Below, one piece after another: positions 24,384 to 33,163 of a DNA stretch of 64,000 nucleotides. Numbering within the stretch: position 1 is the first letter of the stretch; every line of letters starts with the position of its first letter. Source of the DNA: Streptomyces violaceorubidus (GTDB taxonomy: Bacteria > Actinomycetota > Actinomycetes > Streptomycetales > Streptomycetaceae); the NCBI RefSeq assembly GCF_000717995.1, contig NZ_JODM01000014.1:62001-126000 (forward strand). The letters are read 5' to 3'. A program made the translations under genes and the position numbers. The notes beneath the pieces were generated by a model, which was not told the DNA's origin, did not search any database, and saw only the letters and a list, made by a program, of their open reading frames with translations.

Positions 24384-25727
24384 ATGAGGCACGCACGAGG
24401 ACGCATCGTCCGGCGAGTGGCACGGCTGGCGGCCGTCGGTGGACTGCTGCTCGGAGGGACGATGGTCACCCGGGCCATGGCGAGCGAGCCCCCCGACGCG
24501 TCCGCCGCACCGCGCACCCTCGCCCGGACCGCGTCCGCTACCGGCGCCGACCTCGTCTCCCGGCTGGGCACCGACCGTACGGCGGGCCACTGGATCGGCG
24601 CCGACGGCCGGCCGGTGGTGGCGGTCACGGACGCGGGCGCGGCCGAGGCGGTGCGGCGGGCCGGTGCCACGGCGCAGCGGGTGCGGCACAGCATGTCGGA
24701 GCTGAGGTCGGCGGCCTCGACGCTGCGCGGGGCGCCCCGGGTGTCCGGTACGGCCTGGGCTGTGGACTACCGGTCGAACGAGGTGGTGGTGCGCGGGGAC
24801 CGCACGGTCTCCCGGGCCGACTGGTCGCGGCTGGCGGGCGTCGCGGAGGGCGTCGGCGCCTTCGTCCGCATGGAGCGCACGGAGGGTGCCTTCACCACCC
24901 GCCTGAACGGGGCGGAGCCCATCCTGTCCACGGCGGGCCGCTGCTCGGCGGGCTTCAACGTGACCGACGGCACGAGCGACTTCATCCTGACGGCGGGCCA
25001 CTGCGGGCCGACGGGTTCCGTCTGGTTCGGTCCCGGCCGGGGTGACCGGCAGGTCGGCAGGACGGTGGCCGGAAGCTTCCCCGGGGACGACTTCTCGCTG
25101 GTCGAGTACGCGAACGGCGAGGCGGGCGACGGCGCCGACGTGGTCGCGGTCGGCGACGGCAAGGGGGTGCGGATCACGGGGGCGGGCGCGGCGGCGGTCG
25201 GGCAGCGGGTGTTCCGCAGCGGGAGCACCAGTGGGCTGCGCCAGGGCCGGGTGACGGCGCTGGACGCGACGGTGAATTACCCGGAGGGCACGGTCACCGG
25301 TCTGATCGAGACAGACGTGTGCGCCGAGCCCGGGGACAGCGGTGGGCCGATGTTCTCCGAGGGCATCGCGCTGGGCGTGACCTCGGGCGGCAGCGGTGAC
25401 TGCGACGAGGGCGGCACCACGTTCTTCCAGCCGCTGCCGGAGGCCATGGACTCGCTCGGGGTCCGGCTCATCGGCTCCGGAGGGCAGGGCGCCGACGCGG
25501 GCCCCTCGGCGACCTCGCCTCCGGGCGCCGCGGCCCCGGGGGCGTCGGCACCCGCGAGGGGTGTCGAGGGTGAGACCCTGCTCGCCCGGCTCGCGGACCG
25601 CCGGAACGTGGGCCCGGGGCTGCTGATCATCGCGGGCAGCCTGGTGGCGCTGGTGGCCACGCGGTGGATCCGGACGGAGCGGGACCGCAAGACCTACCGG
25701 CGCCACTACTCGGCGACGTGGGGCTGA
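24384..25727 (+). CDS. Streptogrisin-type S1 serine protease with C-terminal membrane anchor
   Basis: A 447-residue precursor: signal peptide (~1-34), a propeptide to about residue 180 ([27 protein letters not shown]), then a chymotrypsin-fold protease. The catalytic triad is His206 (ILTAGHC), Asp236 (GDDFSLVEY) and Ser319 (EPGDSGGPM). The C-terminus differs from secreted streptogrisins: a Pro/Ala/Gly-rich linker (~345-395) leads to a transmembrane helix ([19 protein letters not shown]) and a basic tail, so the protease should stay at the cell surface. A paralogue without the anchor lies at 40643-41884. The ATG follows CGGGAGCGC. Confidence 0.9.
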   Translation: MRHARGRIVRRVARLAAVGGLLLGGTMVTRAMASEPPDASAAPRTLARTASATGADLVSRLGTDRTAGHWIGADGRPVVAVTDAGAAEAVRRAGATAQRVRHSMSELRSAASTLRGAPRVSGTAWAVDYRSNEVVVRGDRTVSRADWSRLAGVAEGVGAFVRMERTEGAFTTRLNGAEPILSTAGRCSAGFNVTDGTSDFILTAGHCGPTGSVWFGPGRGDRQVGRTVAGSFPGDDFSLVEYANGEAGDGADVVAVGDGKGVRITGAGAAAVGQRVFRSGSTSGLRQGRVTALDATVNYPEGTVTGLIETDVCAEPGDSGGPMFSEGIALGVTSGGSGDCDEGGTTFFQPLPEAMDSLGVRLIGSGGQGADAGPSATSPPGAAAPGASAPARGVEGETLLARLADRRNVGPGLLIIAGSLVALVATRWIRTERDRKTYRRHYSATWG

Positions 25728-25799
25728 CGGGGCCGGTACGAGGTCCGGCCCCGGGGGCTGCCGGGGTGCGGCCGGGACGGGCGAGGAGCCTCGGGCCGG

Positions 25800-25973
25800 T
25801 CAGGCGGCGTTCACGGACTCCGGGGCCGCGGTGGCCCACTCCATGACCAGCCGCTGGTACTCCGCGCGCTGCTCGACGCTCAGTGTCCCGCCCGACCGGA
25901 GCCACAGGGCTCGGATCTCCTCGTTGACCTCGGCAGCCGATCGCTCGGAGGAAGGTTCAACACTGGTGGACAT
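25800..25973 (-). CDS. Small conserved-looking soluble protein
   Basis: A 57-residue protein beginning MSTSVEPSSERSAAEVNEEI with two predicted helices (RALWLRSGGTLSVEQRAEYQRLVMEWATAA). In-frame ATGs at 25973 and 25985 compete and the ribosome site is weak. It has no signal or membrane segment. The family is not recognised. It converges with the protease gene and is preceded by ~190 bp containing nothing obvious except AT-rich promoter-like sequence around 26010-26070. Confidence 0.6.
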   Translation of the reverse strand: MSTSVEPSSERSAAEVNEEIRALWLRSGGTLSVEQRAEYQRLVMEWATAAPESVNAA

Positions 25974-26163
25974 GCTGTGAAGCATACGGCGCCCGGCGTG
26001 AAGACGATGTGAGTAATCACGAGCTAAACGGACATAACGGACCGTGTTACTGATCACGTCGATGTTCCCATCTGTCAAGACCTACCGGCGAGTTCGTTCC
26101 CACCGGATGTGTCCTGCCGCACACGGTCCATCCGTTCACACCAGAGCCGGGCGCCGCTCTCCG

Positions 26164-26859
26164 TCAGGTGCCGGGCTTGCGGCCGTACACGTAGACGTCG
26201 TCACCCTTCTTCAGCAGCGACCAGTACTTCTTGGCGGCGGTCTTCGTCATGTTGACGCAGCCGTGGGAGCCCGGCGGGTTCCACATGCTGACGCCGACGG
26301 AGTGGAAGGCCTGGCCGCCGTCGAAGAACTGGCTGTAGGGCATCGGCACGTGGTAGATGCTCGAGACGTGGTCGATGTTGCGCCAGTAGACCTTCTTGAG
26401 GCCGGTACGGGTCTCGTAGCCGTTGCGCCCGGTACGGACCGGCACCGGCCCGTACACCAGCTTCTTGCCGTCCTGGATCCAGCTCAGCTGGAGGCTGAGG
26501 TTCACACAGGCGATGCGGCCCTTGTTGGTGGGGCACTTGCCGGCCTTGTTCGGGTTCTTGCCGACGGCCTTCTGCTTCGTCATCAGGTCCATCACGCCCC
26601 AGGTGACGGGACCCGCGTAGCCGGCGTTGGGCTGGATGCCGTGCTTGGTCTGGAAGGCGCGGATGGCCTTGCAGTCGGCGGTGGACTGCTTGCCGTCGGC
26701 CTTGCGGCCGAGGAACTTCTCCACCTTCTTCTGGTACGGACCCGCCTTCGCGGTGCAGCTCGCGGCCTGGGCCGGTGCCGCCGTGAGCGCGAGTGTGAGC
26801 GGTGCCACCAGTGCGGTGACCCCGAGTGCGACGGCTCCCCGTCTGCGTATGTCCCCCAT
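26164..26859 (-). CDS. Secreted L,D-transpeptidase with peptidoglycan-binding domain
   Basis: A 231-residue precursor. A signal peptide ends after AAPAQA (~32). A PG-binding-1-like domain (~40-95, CKAIRAFQTKHGIQPNAGYAG) precedes a YkuD catalytic domain with VYWRNIDHVSSIYHVPMPY, His186, and the active-site SHGCVNM with Cys201. The enzyme forms 3-3 crosslinks or attaches proteins to peptidoglycan outside the membrane. The protein is Lys-rich compared with its neighbours. Two extra Cys pairs suggest disulfides in the mature enzyme. It is monocistronic, with 140 bp to the next gene. Confidence 0.9.
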   Translation of the reverse strand: MGDIRRRGAVALGVTALVAPLTLALTAAPAQAASCTAKAGPYQKKVEKFLGRKADGKQSTADCKAIRAFQTKHGIQPNAGYAGPVTWGVMDLMTKQKAVGKNPNKAGKCPTNKGRIACVNLSLQLSWIQDGKKLVYGPVPVRTGRNGYETRTGLKKVYWRNIDHVSSIYHVPMPYSQFFDGGQAFHSVGVSMWNPPGSHGCVNMTKTAAKKYWSLLKKGDDVYVYGRKPGT

Positions 26860-27014
26860 GGCCGGTCATGCCTTTCGCGTCGAGGCGGTGCGCTGTGCGG
26901 AAGGTCGCCTTCGTGCGATCCCGGCATGCTAGACCGCCGTCGGGCGGCATTGGTTGCGTACCGCCGTGCGCCGCGACCCAACCGTGACACACAGCACCGG
27001 ACCGACCCGTTGCG

Positions 27015-27815
27015 TCAGTCCGGGCCCTCCGCCCCCGCGATCGCCCGCCGGAAGCCGGTGTTGACCGCGGTCAGGCCGCCGTCGACCACCAGGGTGGTCC
27101 CGGTGATCCAGGCCGCGTCGTACGAGGCGAGGAAGGCGACGGCCGCCGCGACGTCCTCGGGCTCGCCCACCCGCCCGAGCGGGTAGAGCCCCTGGACCGC
27201 GGCCAGTTCCTCGTCCCGGCCCGCCCAGGCCGTGGTGCGCACCGTGCCCGGCGTCACCAGGTTGACGCGGACGCCGCGCGGGGCCGCGTGCCCGGCGAGG
27301 GTGCGGGTCAGCGAGCCGAGACCGGCCTTCGCGGCGCTGTAGGCGTGGTTGCCGAAGTCCTGGACCCCGTTGACCGAGCCGATGCTCACGATCGCGCCGC
27401 GCCCCGAGGCCGCGAGGTGGGGCAGGGCGGCCCGGCAGCAGCGGTGGGCACCGGTGAGGGTGACGTCGAGGTCGCGGGCCCAGACCTCGTCCGGCTCGTC
27501 CTCGAAGAGCGGGGCGTCGGGCGCGCAGGCGAAGGCGTTGTTGACCAGCACGTCCAGGCCGCCGAAGGTCTCCGCGGCGTGGGCGACGGCCGCCTCCACG
27601 GACGTCCGGTCGCGCACGTCGCAGGCGAACGCGGTCACGTCGAGCCCGTCGTCCGCCAGTTCCGCCGCTCTCCCGCGCGCCGCGGCGAGGTCCACGTCGG
27701 TCAGCAGCACCCGGGCTCCCTCCGTGGCGAGCCTGCGCGCGGTGGCCGCGCCGATGCCCCGGGCCGCGCCCGTCACGAGCGCCGCGTGGTCGGTGAATCG
27801 CCTCGTGTCCGTCAT
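27015..27815 (-). CDS. Short-chain dehydrogenase/reductase (SDR)
   Basis: A 266-residue classical SDR. The NAD(P) motif TGAARGIG lies near residue 16, DVDLAAARGR suggests an Asp that prefers NAD, then VLVNNAFA, catalytic Ser in SIGSVNG, and YSAAKAG with Tyr/Lys. The C-terminal VTGTTLVVDGGL-like segment (ITGTTLVVDGG) is typical. Substrate unknown. It is transcribed divergently from the 27866 gene, and both start codons lie 6 nt from mirrored TACCGT boxes. Confidence 0.88.
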   Translation of the reverse strand: MTDTRRFTDHAALVTGAARGIGAATARRLATEGARVLLTDVDLAAARGRAAELADDGLDVTAFACDVRDRTSVEAAVAHAAETFGGLDVLVNNAFACAPDAPLFEDEPDEVWARDLDVTLTGAHRCCRAALPHLAASGRGAIVSIGSVNGVQDFGNHAYSAAKAGLGSLTRTLAGHAAPRGVRVNLVTPGTVRTTAWAGRDEELAAVQGLYPLGRVGEPEDVAAAVAFLASYDAAWITGTTLVVDGGLTAVNTGFRRAIAGAEGPD

Positions 27816-27821
27816 GGGCCG

Positions 27822-27859
27822 ACGGTATCTGCCGCGGCGATCACCCCGGCAGATACCGT
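27822..27859. promoter_or_regulatory. Mirror-image divergent leaderless promoters within a 13-bp inverted repeat
   Basis: ACGGTATCTGCCG (27822-27834) and CGGCAGATACCGT (27847-27859) are perfect reverse complements separated by 12 bp. Each outer end supplies a TACCGT -10 box: minus strand 27827-27822, plus strand 27854-27859. Each box is exactly 6 nt from its ATG (27815 and 27866). The repeat is therefore both the operator-like palindrome and the two promoters. Confidence 0.7.
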
Positions 27860-27865
27860 GCGGCC

Positions 27866-28405
27866 ATGTCCGCGTTCCTTCAGCAACTCCCCGCTCTCAT
27901 CGGCGTCGTCATCGGCGCACTCGGTTCGTATCTCGCCGTGGTCCGCAGCGACCGTGCCTGGTTCGACCGGGAGACGGCGGCCCGTTGGGAGGAGCGCAGG
28001 CTCTCGGTGTACGCCGACTACGCGCGGACCGTGAAGACCTCCGTCACGCTGACGTACCGGATCGCCGCCCACCTCGGCAACGACCCGCACCCGCATCCAC
28101 TGGCCCCCGCAGATGCCGCGCCCGCCCAGGCCGAGGCCGCTCTGGCCCGGGACCCGGCCGGTGAGGCACTGCTCCTGCTGGGCAGCAAGGACGTGGTGGA
28201 GAAGGCGCGGGTCTGGGTGGTGGCGGTGATGGAGATGGAGCGCTTCCTGCGCGGGGAGACCCACGACCCGGCGGCCTGGCGGTCCCTGCTCGAAGGACAG
28301 CGCGCCGCACGTGAGGGCTACTACACGGCCGTGCGCGAGGATCTGGCGCTGCCGCCGGGGCACGGGGCACGCTGGCCGTTGCCGCCCGTCAGCGGTAGCC
28401 GGTGA
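27866..28405 (+). CDS. Single-pass membrane protein of unknown function
   Basis: A 179-residue protein with an N-terminal transmembrane helix (LPALIGVVIGALGSYLAVV) and a helical cytoplasmic part (RAWFDRETAARWEERRLSVYADYARTVK, ALLLLGSKDVVEKARVWVVAVMEMERFL). This topology is common among small Streptomyces proteins with an N-terminal anchor and a four-helix domain, whose role is not known. The start ATG has a TACCGT -10 box at 6 nt, so it is leaderless. Its 3' end overlaps the convergent SDR gene by 17 nt. Confidence 0.72.
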   Translation: MSAFLQQLPALIGVVIGALGSYLAVVRSDRAWFDRETAARWEERRLSVYADYARTVKTSVTLTYRIAAHLGNDPHPHPLAPADAAPAQAEAALARDPAGEALLLLGSKDVVEKARVWVVAVMEMERFLRGETHDPAAWRSLLEGQRAAREGYYTAVREDLALPPGHGARWPLPPVSGSR

Positions 28406-29315
28406 CGTCGGCGGGCTTGTCCGCGTCCTGGACCTCGACGAGGTAGCGCCAGGCGTCGGGGCGGCTGCCGTCCAGGTCGGTGAAGCCGTACTCCCCGGCG
28501 AGGCCGCCGCTGGAGAGGGACTGGCCGTTGAAGCGCGCCACCGTCGGGTCGGCGGCGAGGGCGGCGACCGCGCGGCCGACGTAGCGGGGTGTCTCGGAGA
28601 TGGCGAAGTGTGGGACCCGGTCGAGGGCGTCGCGCCAGTTCTCCTCGCGTACGCCGAAGTGGTCGAGCATGATCTCCGAGCGCATCCAGCCGGGGGTCAG
28701 CGCGACGGCCGTGGCGCCGCGCGGTCCCACCTCGTGCCCGAGGGAGAAGGCCATGCGCAGGACGGACGTCTTGGCGAGGTCGTAGAAGAACGAGTTGCGG
28801 TAGTTGTCGCGGTTGTAGGCGTCGGTGCCGTCGGTGACCTCGACGACGAGTCCACCGGGGCGGCGCAGCAGCAGCGGCAGGGCGTGGTGGCTGGTGATGG
28901 CGTGGGTCTCGACGGCGAGCCGCAGCAGCCTGAGCCCCTTGTCGAGGTCGTGCTCCCAGACCGGTCTGTCCCACTCGAAGAGGGTCTCGCCGCCCCAGAT
29001 GTCGTTGACCAGGATGTCGAGGCGGGCCCGCTCGCTGGCGATCCGGTCGACGACGGAGGCGACCTGCGCCGGATCGAGGTGGTCGGCGGGTACGGCGATG
29101 CCGTGGCCGCCCGCCTCGGTGACCAGGTCGGCCGTGTCCTCGATGGCCTCGGGGCGGTCGTACTCCGAGCGCCGGGCGCGGGTGCTGCGGCCGGTGACGT
29201 AGACGGTGGCTCCGGCCGCGCCCAGTTCGACGGCGATGCCCCGTCCGGCGCCGCGGGTGGCCCCGGCGACCAGTGCGACCCTGCCCGCCAGCGGACCTTT
29301 CGATGACCCTGTCAT
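28389..29315 (-). CDS. Short-chain dehydrogenase/reductase (extended C-terminus)
   Basis: A 308-residue SDR. The cofactor loop is AGATRGAGRGIAVELG, the NADP-type follow-up is YVTGRSTRARRSEYDRPEAI, then DILVNDIWGG, the catalytic region EVTDGTDAYNRDNYRNSFFYDLAKTSVLRMA with Tyr/Lys, and a C-terminal extension to ADVTGYR. The insertion after the first beta strand (RSEYDRPEAIEDTADLV) marks a subgroup of SDRs found in actinobacteria. The ATG has GGAAGCCGGAC upstream. Substrate unknown. It is a separate transcription unit from the neighbouring SDR. Confidence 0.86.
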   Translation of the reverse strand: MTGSSKGPLAGRVALVAGATRGAGRGIAVELGAAGATVYVTGRSTRARRSEYDRPEAIEDTADLVTEAGGHGIAVPADHLDPAQVASVVDRIASERARLDILVNDIWGGETLFEWDRPVWEHDLDKGLRLLRLAVETHAITSHHALPLLLRRPGGLVVEVTDGTDAYNRDNYRNSFFYDLAKTSVLRMAFSLGHEVGPRGATAVALTPGWMRSEIMLDHFGVREENWRDALDRVPHFAISETPRYVGRAVAALAADPTVARFNGQSLSSGGLAGEYGFTDLDGSRPDAWRYLVEVQDADKPADVTGYR

Positions 29316-29483
29316 GTCCGGCTTCCCTTCCTCTCCCTCACGTCCCGCACGTGCTCACGTACCGCACGAGCGATGTCGTGTCCGAGAGTGCCCGGGAAAC
29401 CGGACATCCTCTGTCACCTTTACCGCGTGTCCCGTCCACCGCGTGTCCCGCGCGGCGGGGCGAGCCGGCCGCCCGTGCGCCGA

Positions 29484-30113
29484 TCAGTGCCCGCGCTTGA
29501 TCCACTCCTCCAGGTGCGGGGCCTCGGCGCCGATGGTCGTGGAGTCGCCGTGGCCGGTGCGGACCTCGGTCTCGGGCGGGAGGACCAGCAGCTTGTCCCG
29601 GATCGAGTCGATGATGGTCGGGAAGTGGGAGTAGGACCGGCCGGTGGCGCCGGGGCCGCCCCGGAAGAGGGTGTCGCCGGTGAAGACGGTGCCGAGTCCG
29701 GGGTCGTAGAGGCAGACCGCGCCGGGTGCGTGGCCCGGGGTGTGCAGGACGGTCAGGTCGGCGCCGGCGGTCTCGATGACGAGGTCGTCGGTCAGCCACG
29801 CGTCCGGGTCCCGGTCGGGGTGGGTCTGCCGCCACAGGGGCAGGTCGTCGCGGTGCAGCCAGATGGTGGCGCCGGTGCGCTCGGCGAGCGCGGGCGCGGC
29901 GTCCACGTGGTCGTTGTGGGCGTGGGTGCACACGATGGCGGTGAGCCTGCGGTCCCCGACGGCCTCGGCGATGGCGTCGGCGTCGTGAGCGGCGTCGATG
30001 ACGACGACCTCGTGGTCGTCGCCGACGAGCCAGACGTTGTTGTCGACGTCCCAGGTGCCGCCGTCCAGGCTGAACTGCCCGGAGGTGACGAGGCGTTCGA
30101 TGCGGGCGGCCAT
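29484..30113 (-). CDS. MBL-fold hydrolase partner of the mycothiol formaldehyde pathway
   Basis: A 209-residue metallo-beta-lactamase-fold protein with the zinc motif THAHNDHVDAA (HxHxDH), HTPGHAPGAV and FTGDTLFRGGPGATGR. It starts with ATG overlapping the stop of the dehydrogenase (TGATG), so the two are translationally coupled. In actinobacteria this pairing is conserved: the dehydrogenase makes S-formylmycothiol and the MBL protein is the proposed S-formylmycothiol hydrolase releasing formate and mycothiol. The hydrolase role is inferred from the pairing and fold. Confidence 0.88.
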   Translation of the reverse strand: MAARIERLVTSGQFSLDGGTWDVDNNVWLVGDDHEVVVIDAAHDADAIAEAVGDRRLTAIVCTHAHNDHVDAAPALAERTGATIWLHRDDLPLWRQTHPDRDPDAWLTDDLVIETAGADLTVLHTPGHAPGAVCLYDPGLGTVFTGDTLFRGGPGATGRSYSHFPTIIDSIRDKLLVLPPETEVRTGHGDSTTIGAEAPHLEEWIKRGH

Positions 30114-31201
30114 CAGAGCACCACCACCGAACGCAGCACGTCACCGGCGTGCATCCGGTCGAAGGCCTCCTCCACCTGGTCCAGCCGGATGGTCTCGGTG
30201 ACGAACTTGCCGAGGTCCAGGCGGCCTTGGAGGTGGAGGTCGATGAGCATCGGGAAGTCGCGGGAGGGCAGGCAGTCGCCGTACCAGGAGGACTTGAGGG
30301 CGCCGCCGCGGCCGAACACGTCGAGCAGCGGCAGCTCCAGCTTCATCTCGGGGGTCGGCACACCGACGAGGACGACGGTGCCGGCCAGGTCACGGGCGTA
30401 GAAGGCCTGCCGGTAGGTCTCGGGGCGGCCGACGGCCTCGATGACGACGTCGGCGCCGAAGCCGCCGGTCAGTTCGCGGATCGCGTCGACGGGGTCGGTC
30501 TCGCGGGAGTTGACCGTGTGGGTGGCGCCCATGCCCCGGGCGGTCTCCAGCTTGCGGTCGTCGATGTCCACGGCGATGACCTTCGACGCGCCCGCCAGGT
30601 ACGACCCGGCGATCGCCGCGTCGCCGACGCCGCCGCAGCCGATGACGGCGACGGTGTCGCCGCGGCCGACGTTGCCGGTGTTGATGGCGGCGCCGATGCC
30701 GGCCATCACCCCGCAGCCGAGCAGCCCGGCCACCTCGGCGGAGACGGCCGGGTCCACCTTGGTGCACTGTCCGGCGGCGACCAGGGTCTTCTCGGCGAAG
30801 GCACCGATGCCGAGCGCCGGGGACAGCTCCTGACCCGTCGATGCGAGGGTCATCCGCTGCTCGGCGTTGTGGGTGTCGAAGCAGTACCAGGGCCGTCCGC
30901 GGAGACAGGCCCGGCACTTGCCGCACACGGCGCGCCAGTTGAGGATCACGAAGTCCCCGGGGGCGACGTGGGTGACACCGGCGCCGACCGACTCCACGAC
31001 CCCTGCGGCCTCGTGCCCGAGCAGGAACGGGAAGTCGTCACTGATACCGCCCTGCTTGTAGTGCAGGTCGGTGTGGCACACCCCGCAGGCCTGGATCTTG
31101 ACCACGGCCTCGCCCGGTCCGGGATCCGGCACGACGATCGTCTCGATCCGCACCGGCTCGTCCTTGCCCGGCGCGATCACGCCGCGTACTTCCTGCGCCA
31201 T
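30113..31201 (-). CDS. mscR: S-(hydroxymethyl)mycothiol dehydrogenase
   Basis: A 362-residue zinc-dependent alcohol dehydrogenase. Catalytic zinc ligands lie in [14 protein letters not shown] and [12 protein letters not shown]. The structural zinc loop is [16 protein letters not shown], with C-x2-C-x2-C-x7-C spacing. The NAD-binding fold is [14 protein letters not shown] with acidic [38 protein letters not shown] is characteristic of the mycothiol-dependent formaldehyde dehydrogenase rather than the glutathione enzyme. It detoxifies formaldehyde (and nitroso-mycothiol) in the cytoplasm. Start ATG with AGGAAGGGGTCAGGACC upstream. It is first gene of a two-gene operon with the MBL hydrolase. 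Confidence 0.93.
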   Translation of the reverse strand: MAQEVRGVIAPGKDEPVRIETIVVPDPGPGEAVVKIQACGVCHTDLHYKQGGISDDFPFLLGHEAAGVVESVGAGVTHVAPGDFVILNWRAVCGKCRACLRGRPWYCFDTHNAEQRMTLASTGQELSPALGIGAFAEKTLVAAGQCTKVDPAVSAEVAGLLGCGVMAGIGAAINTGNVGRGDTVAVIGCGGVGDAAIAGSYLAGASKVIAVDIDDRKLETARGMGATHTVNSRETDPVDAIRELTGGFGADVVIEAVGRPETYRQAFYARDLAGTVVLVGVPTPEMKLELPLLDVFGRGGALKSSWYGDCLPSRDFPMLIDLHLQGRLDLGKFVTETIRLDQVEEAFDRMHAGDVLRSVVVL

Positions 31202-31294
31202 GGTCCTGACCCCTTCCTCGGCCGTTCAGCATTCCCCCCGACCTTACGCGCACGTGATCGCGAAGGAGCAGGTGACGGGGCGGTTCGCGGGGTG

Positions 31295-31381
31295 GGCACG
31301 GCCGACCGGATCGTGGTGATGGGCGAGGGGCGGGTGCGTGCGGTCGGCACGCACCGGGAACTGGGACCGCCGATCCGCTGA
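31295..31381 (+). pseudogene. Remnant of an ABC-transporter ATPase C-terminus
   Basis: The plus strand encodes GTADRIVVMGEGRVRAVGTH followed by REL and a stop. This is the end of a typical ABC exporter ATPase (ADRIVVxxxGRVxxxGTHxEL). There is no upstream nucleotide-binding domain, start or ribosome site, so only about 28 codons of a lost gene remain. Confidence 0.6.
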
Positions 31382-31435
31382 ACGCGGAGCGGGCGGCCAC
31401 CCAGTTCCTGGCGTCCGGTGGCTCACGGGGTGGTG

Positions 31436-31720
31436 TCAGCCCAGGGCGGGGACGGCTCCGAAGAGGGGCGAGACCAGGCCGGTGACCTGCTGGAGCTGCT
31501 GCAGGTCTTGCAGCCGGTGCAGCTGCTGGGACGGGAGGGGCATCTGCGCACGGTCCTCGGCGGGCATGTCACCGACCGCGAGGGTGTCGAGGGTGTTCGT
31601 CACGCTGAGCTTCTCCGTGCCCAGCGGGCCCCCGCCGGCCGCGCTCGCCATCGGGGCGGCGAGTCCGGTGACACCGGCGGCGAGTCCGACGACGGCGACG
31701 ATACGTCGTGTTGAGATCAT
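31436..31720 (-). CDS. Small secreted protein
   Basis: A 94-residue precursor. The signal peptide MISTRRIVAVVGLAAGVTGL leads to a cleavage site after MASAA. The mature ~68 residues are Gln/Leu-rich (SQQLHRLQDLQQLQQVTGLV) and may form an amphipathic helix, ending SPLFGAVPALG. The layout resembles small secreted proteins of Streptomyces with unknown function. The ribosome site is weak. It has no cysteines. It lies between an ABC remnant and the divergent NTF2-like gene. Confidence 0.7.
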   Translation of the reverse strand: MISTRRIVAVVGLAAGVTGLAAPMASAAGGGPLGTEKLSVTNTLDTLAVGDMPAEDRAQMPLPSQQLHRLQDLQQLQQVTGLVSPLFGAVPALG

Positions 31721-31893
31721 GTGCTGAGCAACGCGGGCGGCCCGGGGGCGGACACGGGCGGGCGGCGCCGCTCACCCGGGAGGACGAGTGTCACGGATGC
31801 CGTTGCCGTGGGCGCCGGGACGGAGGAAGCTCGAAGGAGAGGGCCACGGCGGCCCGTCCCCCCTTGGGCCCGCGGCCCTGTGAGGAGGCCGTC

Positions 31894-32259
31894 ATGAGCA
31901 CCACGGCAGGTCCCGGCTTCGACACCGAAGCGCTGCGCCGGGGCATCGAAGGAGAGACGGCGGCACCCCTGTTGTCGCTGTACGCGCGGGACGCGGAGGT
32001 CCGCATCGTCGACCGGTACGACCAGCCGAGCCGACCCAAGGTCCTGCACGGCCGGGACGAGATCGCCGAGATGCTCGACGACGTCTACAGCCGCGACATG
32101 ACCCACCGGATGGAGCGGTGCGTGGTCCAGGGCGACCAGGTGGCGTTCAGCGAGGCGTGCACCTATCCGGACGGGGTGCGGGTCCTCTCCGAGTCGATGC
32201 TGTCGCTGCGCGACGGCGAGATCGTCGAGCAGACCACGATCCAGGCCTGGGACGAGTAG
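31894..32259 (+). CDS. NTF2/SnoaL-like domain protein
   Basis: A 121-residue single-domain protein with GAGGAGG before the ATG. The fold signature is TEALRRGIEGETAAPLLSLYARDAEVRIVDR (helix then strand), VLHGRDEIAEMLDDVYSRDMTH and MLSLRDGEIVEQTTIQAWDE. Such cone-fold proteins bind small hydrophobic ligands and may be enzymes (ketosteroid isomerase, cyclases) or ligand sinks. Catalytic residues cannot be assigned. It is convergent with a TetR gene 60 bp away. Confidence 0.8.
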   Translation: MSTTAGPGFDTEALRRGIEGETAAPLLSLYARDAEVRIVDRYDQPSRPKVLHGRDEIAEMLDDVYSRDMTHRMERCVVQGDQVAFSEACTYPDGVRVLSESMLSLRDGEIVEQTTIQAWDE

Positions 32260-32319
32260 TCCGGGGCCCACGGGCGCCCAGGGTGACGACATGGCCGTCC
32301 TGGACGCCGGCGGGGGTGG

Positions 32320-32982
32320 TCAGCGCGTCGGCGGGTTCCAGCCGGGTGGGCGCAGCAGTGCCAGGAGCTGGCGGACCAGTTCCTCGACGACCTCGTCGAG
32401 GGTGGCGTCCACCCAGCCGGCGCTGTAGTCGTGCAGCAGGCCGTTGACGCCGCCGATGAACGCGGTGGCGGCGAGCCGGTAGTCGCGGGGCGCCGCCTCC
32501 CCGCGTACCGCGGCGGAGCGGGCCTCGGCGCAGATGAGGTCGACCCAGCGGGCACGGCGGGCCAGCCTTTGTTCCTCCAGGCGCGGGCTGACGCCGATGA
32601 TCTCCACGAAGGTGATGCGGACCCGGCGCGGATCTCCGGTGACGTCGGCGGCGTAGGCGCGGAAGATCGCGGCGGCGCGCTCGGGCAGCGGAAGATCGCG
32701 GGCGCCCTGCGCCGCGGCACGGACGGCGTCCTCGGCCCAGGCGTTGACCTGGAGGTGGAGCGCGGCGAGTACGTCCTCCAGGGTGCGGAACTCCTCGTAG
32801 AACTGGCGGGTGGACAGACCGGCGGCGTCGCTGAGGGCCGCGACGGTCGTGGCGCGGTAACCGGGGGCGTCGCCGAACAACTGGAGCGCCGCGTCGAGGA
32901 AGCGCCGGCGGCGTTCGGCCTGCCGCTGCGCGGCGGACTTGCCGCCGTAGCGGCCCGTCGGCGCCCTGAGCCTGCCCGCCAC
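32320..32982 (-). CDS. TetR-family transcriptional regulator
   Basis: A 220-residue repressor. The basic N-terminus (MAGRLRAPTGRYGGKSAAQR) precedes the helix-turn-helix RRFLDAALQLFGDAPGYRAT, TVAALSDAAGLSTRQFYEEF. The rest is a helical ligand-binding domain (IFRAYAADVTGDPRRVRITFVEIIGV). The 181-bp gap to the divergent secreted beta-propeller gene contains a strong palindrome, CTTACTTTGCAGTAAG, the probable operator. The ligand is unknown. Confidence 0.87.
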   Translation of the reverse strand: MAGRLRAPTGRYGGKSAAQRQAERRRRFLDAALQLFGDAPGYRATTVAALSDAAGLSTRQFYEEFRTLEDVLAALHLQVNAWAEDAVRAAAQGARDLPLPERAAAIFRAYAADVTGDPRRVRITFVEIIGVSPRLEEQRLARRARWVDLICAEARSAAVRGEAAPRDYRLAATAFIGGVNGLLHDYSAGWVDATLDEVVEELVRQLLALLRPPGWNPPTR

Positions 32983-33064
32983 CCGCTCTCCTCCCTCGTG
33001 CCAACTCCCGCCCGCTCGGCCGATTTTGTCGTGTCCGCGACCTTGTGGAGAAGGGCACCCATTC

Positions 33065-33080
33065 CTTACTTTGCAGTAAG
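33065..33080. promoter_or_regulatory. Palindromic operator CTTACTTTGCAGTAAG
   Basis: Six-base arms CTTACT and AGTAAG flank TTGC. The site is 83 bp before the TetR start and 84 bp before the beta-propeller gene, almost exactly midway. A symmetric position between a TetR gene and its divergent neighbour is the classic arrangement of a shared operator. Confidence 0.7.
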
Positions 33081-33163
33081 TTCACTCTGAAAGCGGCTGT
33101 GTTCAGACTGCGCGCTCCAGCGCTCCATCACCCCCACCACGCCCCCTGCCGGAGGAGAGCAGC

